A stretch of DNA of 64,000 nt from G963665185 sp963665185 (lineage in GTDB: Bacteria; Desulfobacterota; Desulfovibrionia; Desulfovibrionales; Desulfovibrionaceae), in the NCBI GenBank assembly GCA_963665185.2, contig CAXXPO010000018.1, positions 186,001-250,000 of the forward strand, read 5' to 3'. The position numbers were made by a program, and so were the translations under genes. Below are positions 53,032-61,019 of the stretch, piece after piece; the first letter of the stretch is position 1, and each line of letters starts with the position of its first letter. The notes beneath the pieces were generated by a model, which ran no database searches, was not told the origin of the DNA, and saw nothing but the letters and a program-made list of their open reading frames with translations.

Positions 53032-55359
53032 CTAGGTTGACTCGGAACTCATGGTATCGATGATTCTCTTGAGGTCCTGCGCCAGACGGGCCAAATCTGA
53101 GACAGCTTCGGCGGATTGCGTCATGGCGTCGAATGTCTCAGATGAAATGCGGTTGATTTCCTCCATGGACCGAGCGATTTGTTCGCTCGTTGCGGACTGT
53201 TCCTCGCTTGCCGTGGCGATGCTGCGTACTTGGTCCGCTGTTTTCACGATCATGTTCACTATTTCATTCAGCGCGTTTCCTGCCATGCCGACGAGTTCAG
53301 TGCTTTTGCTGATCTGGTTGGAGGTTGCATCAGTGTTCCCTATGCTCTTGCGCGTACTCTCCTGGATGGCGTTAATGGAGGAAGCCACTTCGTTAGTTGC
53401 GGTCATGGTTTTTTCCGCCAGTTTACGGACTTCGTCGGCGACTACTGCGAATCCTCGTCCGGCATCACCGGCGCGTGCCGCTTCGATGGCAGCGTTGAGC
53501 GCTAGCAGGTTGGTCTGGTCGGCAATATCCGAGATGACGTTCATGATTTGTCCGATACCTTCGGCTTGGCTCCCCAACCTCGTCATGTCGGACTTGAGTT
53601 CGACAGCCTTGGCATTGATGTCGTTTATGGTGTTGACCACATCCGAAACAATGTTTGCCCCTTCTCGGGCCTTGGCCATGGTTTGGTCGGCAAGTTCCGC
53701 TGCGCTGGACGCATTTCCGGCCACCTCGAGAACCGTGGCATTCATTTGTTCCATGGCCGTGGCGGCTTCGGTTGTTCTGTTCTGTTGCTCCTCCGCTCCC
53801 CTGCTTGCTTCTTCCACCTGGGCAGACAGCTCTTCGGAGGCTGAAGCCACTTGGTCGGAAACTTGGTTTGCGTTCTGCGCAGCTTGGGCAATATTTTGGT
53901 TTTGCAGTTCAATTTTTTTCTGTTGGTTTCTTATCTCCGTAAGGTCCGAAAAAAGAGCGAAGCCCGCGATAAGATTGCCGTCCAGGTCATACATGGGAGC
54001 CGAGTCTATCTGCGTGAATACGTAATTCTTTTTTCTGGTGGCAAGCTCCATCTGAACGTTTTGGATGGCCTTGCGTTCACGTATGGCCTTTCCTGTGACG
54101 GTGTCGTGTCCGTTTTCATTGTATAAGAAACGGCTCAAGCTCATTCCGTGATAGTCTTCCGGCTTCCCGTCGTGTTCCAGAAAATCCAGAACGGTTTGGT
54201 TGGCAAAGATGATTTTTTCATCAGGGTCTGCCACGATGCAGGAAATCGTCATACCGTCAAGGATTCCCTGGGCGAATCCCAGTTTGTTTTTGAGTTCATT
54301 CACCATTCTTCGTATGTTGTCAGCCAGATTGGCCAATTCGTATTTGAAGTTGGTTCCAAGTTGTGCAGAAAAATCACCATCCGCAACTTTGCTGGTAAAC
54401 TCTTCTATTGCTTGAATTGGTTTTACTACCAGTGTTTTGACAATAATCATGATTATAGTGATAAGCACTAGAATAACTGCAAGACCTATTCCTGAGAGAA
54501 TGTTACGTTGTGTGACAGCGGTTGCTGTCATTTCCGAAATGTATGTGCTCATACATATGATCCACCCGTTGGCTGGAACTTGTACAAAAGTCATGAATTT
54601 GTCTTTACCGTTCCACTCATAATAAGTGCTTCCGTTTTTTTTGCGCAATGCATCCTGAACAAAAGAACTGTCAGCCATGTTTTTACCGATTATGCTTTTA
54701 TCCAGAGCATGCGCAATAAGATTTCCAGAAGCATCGTAAATAAATCCATATCCATTTTCCCCAAATCGGACGGGATCAAGAAATGTTTCGGTGAATTGAT
54801 TCCAATTTGGAAAAACAGCAACCCCACCTATTGTTTTTCCTGTAGAGTCCTTTACCGCATGCGAAACAGAAAAAACCAGGATGTTCTTCTCTTTTTCAGG
54901 GTGGAAGACCATATTTCCAATAAATGCATCTTTTCCAGATATTATGGCTTTAAAATAGGGGCTTGAAGATATGTTAAGTCCTGAAAACGATGAACCGGAT
55001 TTACTTGATCCAGCTACAACATACCCATGCACATCATAAGCAAGTATAGTGTAATAGTTCTTGTATGTTTTTATGTAGCTATCAAAACGATCCTGGGCTG
55101 CTCTTGCATTTTTTGTCTTAAAAGTGTCTGTAACGACCCGTTGTATTGCCAGTGATGCTGTAAAGTCATTTGCATCATGTAGGTACAGGTTGAGTGCTTT
55201 GCGTGTGGCAGAAGCAAATTGTTCAACTGATTGGATATTGAGTTTCAAGGACATGTCATATGATGAACGGCTGACATAGAGCACCATTACCGTCACAGCA
55301 GCAATTATTGCCAAACTGGCAAATAGAATTAGAACATTGCTGATACTTTTCTTGACCAT
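53032..55359 (-). CDS. Methyl-accepting chemotaxis protein (Cache-PAS-MCP)
   Basis: The 775-residue protein has membrane helix 1 (about residues 5-28), a periplasmic dCache-type sensor (YYTILAYDVHGYVVAGSSKSG, GENGYGFIYDASGNLIAHALDKSIIGKNM), membrane helix 2 (about 285-307), a HAMP linker, a PAS domain (LDGMTISCIVADPDEKIIFANQTVLDFL) and the signalling hairpin (IGQIMNVISDIADQTNLLALNAAIEAARAGDAGRGFAVVADEVRKLAE). It senses a small ligand through Cache and perhaps redox or energy state through PAS. The N-terminal half is more AT-rich than the conserved tail. Confidence 0.92.
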   Translation of the reverse strand: MVKKSISNVLILFASLAIIAAVTVMVLYVSRSSYDMSLKLNIQSVEQFASATRKALNLYLHDANDFTASLAIQRVVTDTFKTKNARAAQDRFDSYIKTYKNYYTILAYDVHGYVVAGSSKSGSSFSGLNISSSPYFKAIISGKDAFIGNMVFHPEKEKNILVFSVSHAVKDSTGKTIGGVAVFPNWNQFTETFLDPVRFGENGYGFIYDASGNLIAHALDKSIIGKNMADSSFVQDALRKKNGSTYYEWNGKDKFMTFVQVPANGWIICMSTYISEMTATAVTQRNILSGIGLAVILVLITIIMIIVKTLVVKPIQAIEEFTSKVADGDFSAQLGTNFKYELANLADNIRRMVNELKNKLGFAQGILDGMTISCIVADPDEKIIFANQTVLDFLEHDGKPEDYHGMSLSRFLYNENGHDTVTGKAIRERKAIQNVQMELATRKKNYVFTQIDSAPMYDLDGNLIAGFALFSDLTEIRNQQKKIELQNQNIAQAAQNANQVSDQVASASEELSAQVEEASRGAEEQQNRTTEAATAMEQMNATVLEVAGNASSAAELADQTMAKAREGANIVSDVVNTINDINAKAVELKSDMTRLGSQAEGIGQIMNVISDIADQTNLLALNAAIEAARAGDAGRGFAVVADEVRKLAEKTMTATNEVASSINAIQESTRKSIGNTDATSNQISKSTELVGMAGNALNEIVNMIVKTADQVRSIATASEEQSATSEQIARSMEEINRISSETFDAMTQSAEAVSDLARLAQDLKRIIDTMSSEST

Positions 55360-55544
55360 TTTCTCCTCCTGAATTAAGTCAAAAATACAGCATGATGTGC
55401 CATTTTTTTATGTTTAGATGGGCAGCGGCCGTTTTGACAACTCGATGGGCCAGCCGTGAAGGGGCTTCCTGCACTTAGCATGGGCCGCCCTCCCATGGAA
55501 AACAATTATTTTTGAATTCAGAGCGGAAATGATGTGGGAGACAT

Positions 55545-56024
55545 ATGATTGGTAAAGAAAGGCCTGAACTTCCGCAAGTCAAGTATGTCGTCAGTGCTTG
55601 CTTGGTGGGCGTGCGTTGTGCATATGACGGGGAGCATCGTCGTCTTGATAAGGTGGTGGATCTTGTACGCCGCGGACTTGCGTTGCCGGTGTGTCCTGAA
55701 CAACTGGGGGGGATGCCTACGCCTCGACCGCCAGTTGAAATTGTTTCGGGCCGGGTTGTGGATCAGCAGGGCAATGATATGAGCCGGAATTTTGAGCGTG
55801 GAGCCCAAGAAGCGTTTTCCATATGCCAATTGGCGGGCTGTACCGAAGCTATTTTGAAATCCCGTTCTCCATCCTGTGGAAGTGGATGTGTCTATGACGG
55901 GACCTTCCAGGGGAATCGTATCAACGGGGATGGCATTTTTGCCGCACTTTTGAAGGCGAATCATGTTCGGGTTCTGACAGATGAAGAATTTGTTTCCGGT
56001 ATGGATGACGATCCGTCTGTTTAG
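55545..56024 (+). CDS. Short DUF523 protein
   Basis: The 159-residue protein has the full DUF523 set: VSACLVGVRCAYDGEHR, LPVCPEQLGGMPTPRPPVEI and LKSRSPSCGSGCVYDGTF. Conserved Cys residues suggest metal or redox chemistry; the family function is unknown. A second DUF523, fused to DUF1722, lies at 43049. GTGGGAG precedes the ATG. Confidence 0.88.
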   Translation: MIGKERPELPQVKYVVSACLVGVRCAYDGEHRRLDKVVDLVRRGLALPVCPEQLGGMPTPRPPVEIVSGRVVDQQGNDMSRNFERGAQEAFSICQLAGCTEAILKSRSPSCGSGCVYDGTFQGNRINGDGIFAALLKANHVRVLTDEEFVSGMDDDPSV

Positions 56025-56126
56025 CTTCCCATATTTGGGGGGCGGACTGTGAATGTTCCTCATTTCTGGACAAAGATTTCCGTTCAATGTATAAAATATG
56101 GAGATGCGAAATATCAGGAGGGGGCA

Positions 56127-56339
56127 ATGGCCAAAGTTGTGGAAGGACAATTAGACGTTTGGAGACTTGCCAGTGAACTTTCCACTGCAAGCCATAGCAT
56201 GGCTTCGCAAGGCCTACGCGACTATGTGAAATATCAAGAGAAAATTCAAACTTACGCACCGGACATCATTCCCAGGACCGTGGATGTAAAGCCTATTATA
56301 GAGGCGGATACTGGTCGCATTGTGACGAAAATAAGTTAG
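56127..56339 (+). CDS. Small protein of unknown function (70 residues)
   Basis: The ATG at 56127 is preceded by a strong AGGAGGGGG (56117-56124). The product MAKVVEGQLDVWRLASELSTASHSM... has no membrane segment or known motif. Its end (IIEADTGRIVTKIS) weakly recalls the FlaG tail. The strong ribosome site supports a real gene. Confidence 0.55.
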   Translation: MAKVVEGQLDVWRLASELSTASHSMASQGLRDYVKYQEKIQTYAPDIIPRTVDVKPIIEADTGRIVTKIS

Positions 56340-56453
56340 CTGAAGTAGTTTCGATTTGATCTGACAGTTCCTCTTGAAAATCGAGAGGTTCTCCCTTTTG
56401 ATGGAAATGTTGAAGACCATCAAACTGAGTTCTGTGCTCAAAGGGGGAACCTC

Positions 56454-56525
56454 ATGTCCAATTTTAATCACAGCGTCATAAAACACAAGATCGACCTGCT
56501 CAATCTGGCGGAAGAACTCGACAAC
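56454..56525 (+). mobile_element. N-terminal remnant of an IS481-like transposase
   Basis: The frame MSNFNHSVIKHKIDLLNLAEELDNI has the start found in IS481-type transposases (HK.. LLNLAEELGNV...). It stops making sense after 24 residues, where hsp20 relics begin. A GGGGG ribosome-like site precedes it and an inverted-repeat-like TGACAGTTCCTCTTG lies at about 56362. It is inactive. Confidence 0.5.
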
Positions 56526-56526
56526 A

Positions 56527-56748
56527 TTATGTATCGGTCGAGCTTTCGACAGCTATCTTGCGCGAATTGTTCTCAATGGTCTTGGTCCTGGACATAGTGA
56601 TGCAAAGGACGCCTTTCTTCAACTGGGCGTTGATCTTGTCTTTATCGGCATCTTCAGGCACGTCCAAAATTCTTCGAAATGAACCATAAGAGCGTTCAAC
56701 CCGATAGTAGCCTTTGTTTTCAGTCTTTTCTTCGTGGCTTTTCTCTGG
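56527..56748 (-). pseudogene. C-terminal fragment of an Hsp20 small heat-shock protein
   Basis: The minus frame gives EKSHEEKTENKGYYRVERSY, then GSFRRILDVPEDADKDKINA and QLKKGVLCITMSRTK. This is the end of an alpha-crystallin domain. The first two-thirds are missing; upstream sequence is instead an IS1380-like relic. The truncation was probably caused by a transposition or deletion. Confidence 0.75.
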
Positions 56749-56761
56749 CTGCTGCACCTGG

Positions 56762-57090
56762 ACCGACCAAGGGGAATCGTGCTGACCATCGACACCATGG
56801 TCATGACCAACGACCAAGTCCCGAGGCGGTTCGACGTCAATCCCACCTGCAAAAAGGTCCTTGGCTCCCCGCCTCTCCAGATGAACCGGGGCCGCTGCAT
56901 CTTCGACGCCGTTTTCCGTTGGGGCGGCAAGCACTCCAATCGCGGCGGCTCCGCAAAGCGATGATCCGTCCCGTGGTGCGTATGATTCGAATCCGCTACA
57001 GCGAAGTCTTGCCCGTCGTCATCCGCATGGACCGGTTTCTTCGGGCAGGATCTTGTTGCCGTTCTGCTGGATTTCTATGCGACAGGGAAC
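56762..57090 (+). mobile_element. N-terminal remnant of an IS1380-like transposase, frameshifted
   Basis: One frame gives LTIDTMVMTNDQVPRRFDVNPT then CKKVLGSPPLQMNRGRCIFD and AVFRWGGKHSNRGG. A second frame continues MIRPVVRMIRIRYSEVLPVVIRMD, and a third GFFGQDLVAVLLDFY. In order these match the early part of IS1380-family transposases. At least two frameshifts are needed, so the gene is dead. The complementary C-terminal part is not adjacent but a similar relic is at 47.8-49.6 kb. Confidence 0.6.
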
Positions 57091-57179
57091 AGAGACCACC
57101 GCATGAAGCCAAGCTGCAGGCCCTCGATTGGGTTACGAGTCTTCGGAGGCTTTGGGATTTGGAAGAGCGCAGAGTCGGA

Positions 57180-57470
57180 TTATTTTGTTGTAAAATACGC
57201 GGCCAGGTCAGCCACATTGTCCTCGGATAAATCACGGGCCACAGATACCATGGACTTCGGGCCGCGTTTTCCTTCCTTGAAAGTTACCATGGCAGTGACA
57301 AATTCTGCTCGCTCCATGGAATCGAATCCCTTTTTGTGACATATGCAACGCTTGGCCAGAATTTTTCCTTTGGTGGCATCACCTCTGTTCGCATTTTGTT
57401 GTGCATGCAATACACCGGTCACAAGTAAGACTACCACCATGCTAAACAGTACAAGTGCACTTCGAAGCAT
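57180..57470 (-). CDS. Small periplasmic cytochrome c-like protein with altered heme motif
   Basis: The 96-residue protein has a signal peptide (MLRSALVLFSMVVVLLVTGVLHA). A class I cytochrome c fold follows: GKILAKRCICHKKG, FVTAMVTFKEGKRGPKSMVSVARDLSEDNVADLAAYF. The usual CXXCH is CXCH (Cys42-Ile-Cys44-His45), one residue short. If heme is bound, the attachment would be unusual; otherwise the protein is decaying in a transposon-rich zone. GAGG before the ATG supports translation. The distal Met candidate is Met68. Confidence 0.65.
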   Translation of the reverse strand: MLRSALVLFSMVVVLLVTGVLHAQQNANRGDATKGKILAKRCICHKKGFDSMERAEFVTAMVTFKEGKRGPKSMVSVARDLSEDNVADLAAYFTTK

Positions 57471-57562
57471 TGGAACCTCAGTTTTTTATCAGCCTTGCTG
57501 GTATGTTGAGTCATCGCCCAATCTTTAGTTTACAGGGACATTGGGTTTTGTGCTCCAGATTC

Positions 57563-57900
57563 CTAGAGCTGTTTATTAAACTGGTTGACAGGGGGGCCCA
57601 TCCATCCTTTTAAAAAAATGCAGATTTTCTGCATTATCCGAACGTCACCCGCCAGCCGGGTAAAGTCAAGGTCTCCCAGTGTGCGCATTAAGCGGTCATG
57701 GTCGTCTTTGTACAAGGTTCTTTCCGAATATCCGAAATGTTGCAGCAATTCCTTCTCGACTTGAAACTGGGCATGGCGAACAGTTTGAGCGATTCAATAG
57801 CCTGGAGGGCTGTTGCTGCGTTCGAATTTTTCAAGTCGTGCATGGTACGGGTATGTTCCATTCGCGAAGGGCTATCTCCACAGCAGGAATATTGCGACTT
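57563..57900 (-). pseudogene. Probable hemerythrin-like relic
   Basis: A minus frame ends HAQFQVEKELLQHFGYSERT then LYKDDHDRLMRTLGDLDFTR and KGWMGPPVNQFNKQL. This follows the hemerythrin order HF..E-E, H..L, W...H...D with key residues lost. The upstream part is interrupted by stops in this frame, and the open frame beside it has no homology. I regard it as a decayed copy, with moderate doubt. Confidence 0.35.
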
Positions 57901-58058
57901 TGGAATGTTGTTGACGTGCATGTCCAAAGACGGTGATGAAGATGAGGGCATGGATACCATTGCGTCCTCCCAAAAAAAAGACCGCACCGTGTAGGTGCTG
58001 TCTTTTCGTCCGCCGGAAGCCCAGGACAGCCGCAAAATAAAAATTGCAGGACAGCGGT

Positions 58059-58298
58059 TCAGTTCACGCTTCGCGTCGCAGGATGGGATTCGCGAAGCCG
58101 TTCGGTCTCCAGCTGTGCTTCGAGATATATCGTATAGTACAGTGTCAACAGATAGCGACGTTCAAACGCATTGAACCCCTTGATGATATCGATGAACTTC
58201 TTCTTGTATTGCAGATTTACGCTGTCGTTTTCCTTCAGATAACCGTAAAAATCGGTTATAAGCCTCCCCAGTTCATCAGCGGTATAATTTTCCTTCAT
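58059..58298 (-). CDS. Small protein of unknown function (79 residues)
   Basis: The protein is helical and rich in charged and Tyr residues (DELGRLITDFYGYLKENDSVNLQYKKKFIDIIKGF). AAGGAAAA precedes the ATG at 58298. No family is recognised. It lies divergent from the TPP riboswitch-thi4 unit. Confidence 0.55.
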   Translation of the reverse strand: MKENYTADELGRLITDFYGYLKENDSVNLQYKKKFIDIIKGFNAFERRYLLTLYYTIYLEAQLETERLRESHPATRSVN

Positions 58299-58495
58299 GA
58301 TGTTTTCCTTTGCTTGACCGGTTTGTTACAAAGGTAAGGAAGTCTGGAGTTATATCAATTATATTTCCTTCCTGGTTTCCCGTATTCCCGGTCTTGCAGC
58401 GTTGCAGAAAAAATATCCGCACCCCTGTGAAGGGTGGAATGCATATGCACGAAAGGCTTGCCTCATCCGTCTCCCCTGGTGTATCTCCTTTCCTG

Positions 58496-58577
58496 CCGAT
58501 TGGGGTGCCCTGCCTTCGCAGGGCTGAGATCATACCCATAGAACCTGAAGCAGTTCGGACTGCCGTAGGGAATTCGG
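58496..58577 (+). ncRNA. TPP (thiamine pyrophosphate) riboswitch
   Basis: The THI-box order is intact: GGGGTGCC (58502-58509), CTGAGAT (58524-58530), ACCC (58534-58537), GAACCTGA (58541-58548) and GTAGGGAA (58565-58572). The first stem pairs CCGAT with ATTCGG. TPP binding should lower thi4 expression. The gap of about 185 bases to thi4 would hold the expression platform; no T-run terminator is seen there, so translational control is possible. Confidence 0.92.
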
Positions 58578-58762
58578 AGAGCCTGCATGAAAGGTTTGCC
58601 TCAAGCCAGCCAATCCCCCACAGCTCCCTCCATTAATATTCTCCGGTGAATTGCGTTTGTCTGTCCCTTTGGGCGGGCAGGGTTCTTGTGGTGTGTTCTC
58701 GTGTTTACGTCAACGGGCAGGGATGCTCCGGGACGCCATCCACAACATGACAAGGGGTTTTC

Positions 58763-59551
58763 ATGCAACTCGACGAACGTATCATCACCGAAGCCATCAT
58801 CACCGAATTCTATAACAAGTTCCGTGAAAGTCTGGACCTGGACGTGGCCATTGTAGGCGCCGGACCTTCGGGCCTGACGGCGGCCTACAAGTTGTCAGGC
58901 GCCGGTTACAAGGTGGCGCTGTTTGAACGAAAGCTGAGCATCGGCGGCGGCATGTGGGGCGGCGGCATGACCTACAACTTCATCGTGGTTCAGGAAGAAG
59001 GCAAGGGCGTACTGGAGGAGATCGGCGTGCCGCTCAAGGAATACGCTCCCGGTTATTTCACGGCCGACGCGGTGACGGCGACCACGACCCTGGCATCCAA
59101 GGCGGCTTTGGCCGGAACCCGTTTTTTCAACTGCATGAACGTGGAAGACGTATGTATTCGTGGAATGGGCGACGACCAGCGCGTCACGGGCATTGTCATA
59201 AATTCTTCGCCCGTCGAGATTGCCGGACTGCATGTGGACCCGCTGGTGCTCAACTGCAAGTACCTCATCGAGGCGACAGGGCACGACACGGAAGTTCTCA
59301 AAACTCTTGTACGCAAAAACGGCATTCGTCTGAACACGCCTTCCGGCGGAATTGAAGGAGAACGTTCCATGTGGGCGGACAAGGCCGAATCCACCACCGT
59401 GGATAACACCCGGGAAGTATTTCCCGGCGTGTACGTTGCCGGGATGGCGGCCAATGCCGTGTATGGTGCGCATCGCATGGGGCCGATTTTCGGTGGCATG
59501 CTGCTCTCTGGATGCAAGGTTGCCGAGTCCATTGCCAAGGTTCTTGGATAA
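58763..59551 (+). CDS. thi4: Thi4-family thiazole synthase, sulfide-dependent type
   Basis: The 262-residue flavoprotein-like enzyme has VAIVGAGPSGLTAAYKL (NAD site), SIGGGMWGGGMTYN and the end VAGMAANAVYGAHRMGPIFGGMLLSG. It makes the thiazole part of thiamin from NAD and glycine. In yeast Thi4 a Cys donates its sulfur and the enzyme is used once. Here the site reads EIAGLHVDP, with His157 in that position as in archaeal Thi4, so free sulfide should be the sulfur source and the enzyme can turn over. AAGGGG precedes the ATG. The TPP riboswitch upstream supports the role. Confidence 0.92.
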   Translation: MQLDERIITEAIITEFYNKFRESLDLDVAIVGAGPSGLTAAYKLSGAGYKVALFERKLSIGGGMWGGGMTYNFIVVQEEGKGVLEEIGVPLKEYAPGYFTADAVTATTTLASKAALAGTRFFNCMNVEDVCIRGMGDDQRVTGIVINSSPVEIAGLHVDPLVLNCKYLIEATGHDTEVLKTLVRKNGIRLNTPSGGIEGERSMWADKAESTTVDNTREVFPGVYVAGMAANAVYGAHRMGPIFGGMLLSGCKVAESIAKVLG

Positions 59552-59662
59552 ACTATCGCATACCGCAGGGGCCGCCTGTCTGTGGCATGGCAGGCAGGCC
59601 CCTGCAGTTGTAATGTCTTGCCGGATTGCCTTCCGCATCCGGCGCGGCTATAGTCCGCCTCC

Positions 59663-60112
59663 ATGCCGGGATACAAAACACACATGACCGGTGGAGCCGT
59701 CCTGGCTGCCGCCATTCTTGGATTTCTTATCTGGCGGGGCTGGTATGTCCCCGATCTTGCCTTGGGAGCCGTACTCGTCTGCATCAGTGTGTTGGCCTCG
59801 CTTTTTCCGGATGTGGATACAGACTCCAAGGGGCAGAGTCTCTATTACGGCCTATTGGTTGTTGTGGACGTGGTGCTCATGGTCAAAGGGTGTTACAAAT
59901 GGGCGGCCATTCTCGGGCTGGCGGCCATGCTTCCGGCCATCGGCCATCATCGGGGCTGGACCCATACTTGGTGGGCCATGCTCCTTGTTCCTTTGCCCAT
60001 TCTTCTGCTGCCTCTGTTTTTTTTTAAGATTCCGGTAGATTATATGTTCCCTTTCTATCTGGCCGCCGTGGCCGGGTATTTTTCCCACCTGCTGCTGGAT
60101 CGTGAGTTTTAA
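59663..60112 (+). CDS. YdjM-like membrane-bound metal-dependent hydrolase
   Basis: The 149-residue protein has about four membrane segments. The motifs are MPGYKTHMTGGAV (His), LFPDVDTDSKGQ (Asp pair), HHRGWTHTWW and GYFSHLLLD. These fit the YdjM/DUF457 family of inner-membrane hydrolases. The substrate is unknown. It precedes an alpha/beta hydrolase by 19 bases. Confidence 0.85.
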   Translation: MPGYKTHMTGGAVLAAAILGFLIWRGWYVPDLALGAVLVCISVLASLFPDVDTDSKGQSLYYGLLVVVDVVLMVKGCYKWAAILGLAAMLPAIGHHRGWTHTWWAMLLVPLPILLLPLFFFKIPVDYMFPFYLAAVAGYFSHLLLDREF

Positions 60113-60131
60113 GTATTCTGAAGGAAAAAAC

Positions 60132-60932
60132 ATGCCTCATATTCAGTTGCACGATCTTGATATGTATTACGAAGAAGTGGGCGTGGGGCGTGCAGTGCTT
60201 TTTTTGCACGGGGCGTTTTCGCGTGGTGTCATCGCCTTCGGCACCCAACTGACGTTGCTGCACAGGTCCTGCCGTGGACTGTACCCGGATTTGCGCGGCC
60301 ATGGCCGCACCCGCTGTTCTGATCCGACGTGGAGCCTTTCACGCATGGCCGACGACGTGCTGTTGTTCTGTGGCGCCCTTGGGTTGGAGCAGGTGCATGT
60401 GGTGGGGTACAGTATGGGCGGATCCGTTGCCCTGTATGCTGCCTGCCGGGAGCCGGACCGGTTTGCCAGTATTGCGACCATTGGAACCGCCGGTTGCGTT
60501 ACCAGGACAGTTACAGAGAATGCCGTTCAGTTCGAACCGGAAGCTTTGGAGCAATCCGGGCGTGAAGATTTTATCGAGGCGGTCCGTGCCAACCACATGC
60601 AGGCCCACGATGGCGACTGGAAATCCCTGGTGCGCCAGACAACGGCCAGTTGGCGTAGCGAACCGCAGCTTGCCGATGTCGATTTGGCCCGCATTGGTGT
60701 GCCGTGTCTCTTTATGGCGGGCGAGGAAGATGAGCTGGTGCGGCGTGAACATCTGGACCGTCTGGCCGGAGCGGTCGGCAACGGGCAGGTGTTTGTGGCC
60801 GGAGGATGTGGGCACGGCGTGCATCAGGTGGGGCAGGCCCCGCAGGAAGTGCATGAAAGGCTTTTCCGGTTATGGGAGGAAGGGGAAGCGCCCCACAGAG
60901 GCTCTGGCACCGCATTCCGCGAGGCACTATAA
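60132..60932 (+). CDS. Alpha/beta hydrolase
   Basis: The 266-residue protein has the core fold HGAFSRGVIAFG (oxyanion), YPDLRGHGRTRCSDP and the nucleophile elbow VVGYSMGGSVALYAA (Ser94). A late Asp (AGEEDELVRREH) and His (GGCGHGVHQVGQAP) complete the triad. GAAGGAAA precedes the ATG at 60132. The substrate is unknown. A long perfect inverted repeat follows. Confidence 0.88.
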   Translation: MPHIQLHDLDMYYEEVGVGRAVLFLHGAFSRGVIAFGTQLTLLHRSCRGLYPDLRGHGRTRCSDPTWSLSRMADDVLLFCGALGLEQVHVVGYSMGGSVALYAACREPDRFASIATIGTAGCVTRTVTENAVQFEPEALEQSGREDFIEAVRANHMQAHDGDWKSLVRQTTASWRSEPQLADVDLARIGVPCLFMAGEEDELVRREHLDRLAGAVGNGQVFVAGGCGHGVHQVGQAPQEVHERLFRLWEEGEAPHRGSGTAFREAL

Positions 60933-60938
60933 AGAACC

Positions 60939-61010
60939 CCGCCCCGGCACGACAAACGCCCGAACAAACATGTCAGTACACTTGTTCGGGCGTTTGTCGT
61001 GCCGGGGCGG
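60939..61010. repeat. 29-bp perfect inverted repeat between convergent genes
   Basis: The left arm (60939-60967) and right arm (60982-61010) match base for base over 29 positions around a 14-base loop. Such a stem would be extremely stable. No T run follows on the plus strand, so a normal intrinsic terminator is only half formed. It lies between the alpha/beta hydrolase and the methyltransferase. Confidence 0.88.
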
Positions 61011-61019
61011 CCGGAAATA

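Noticed and set aside
58310..58636. Open frame of 108 codons across the TPP riboswitch
   Set aside because: The conserved riboswitch fully explains the sequence; no protein motif is present.
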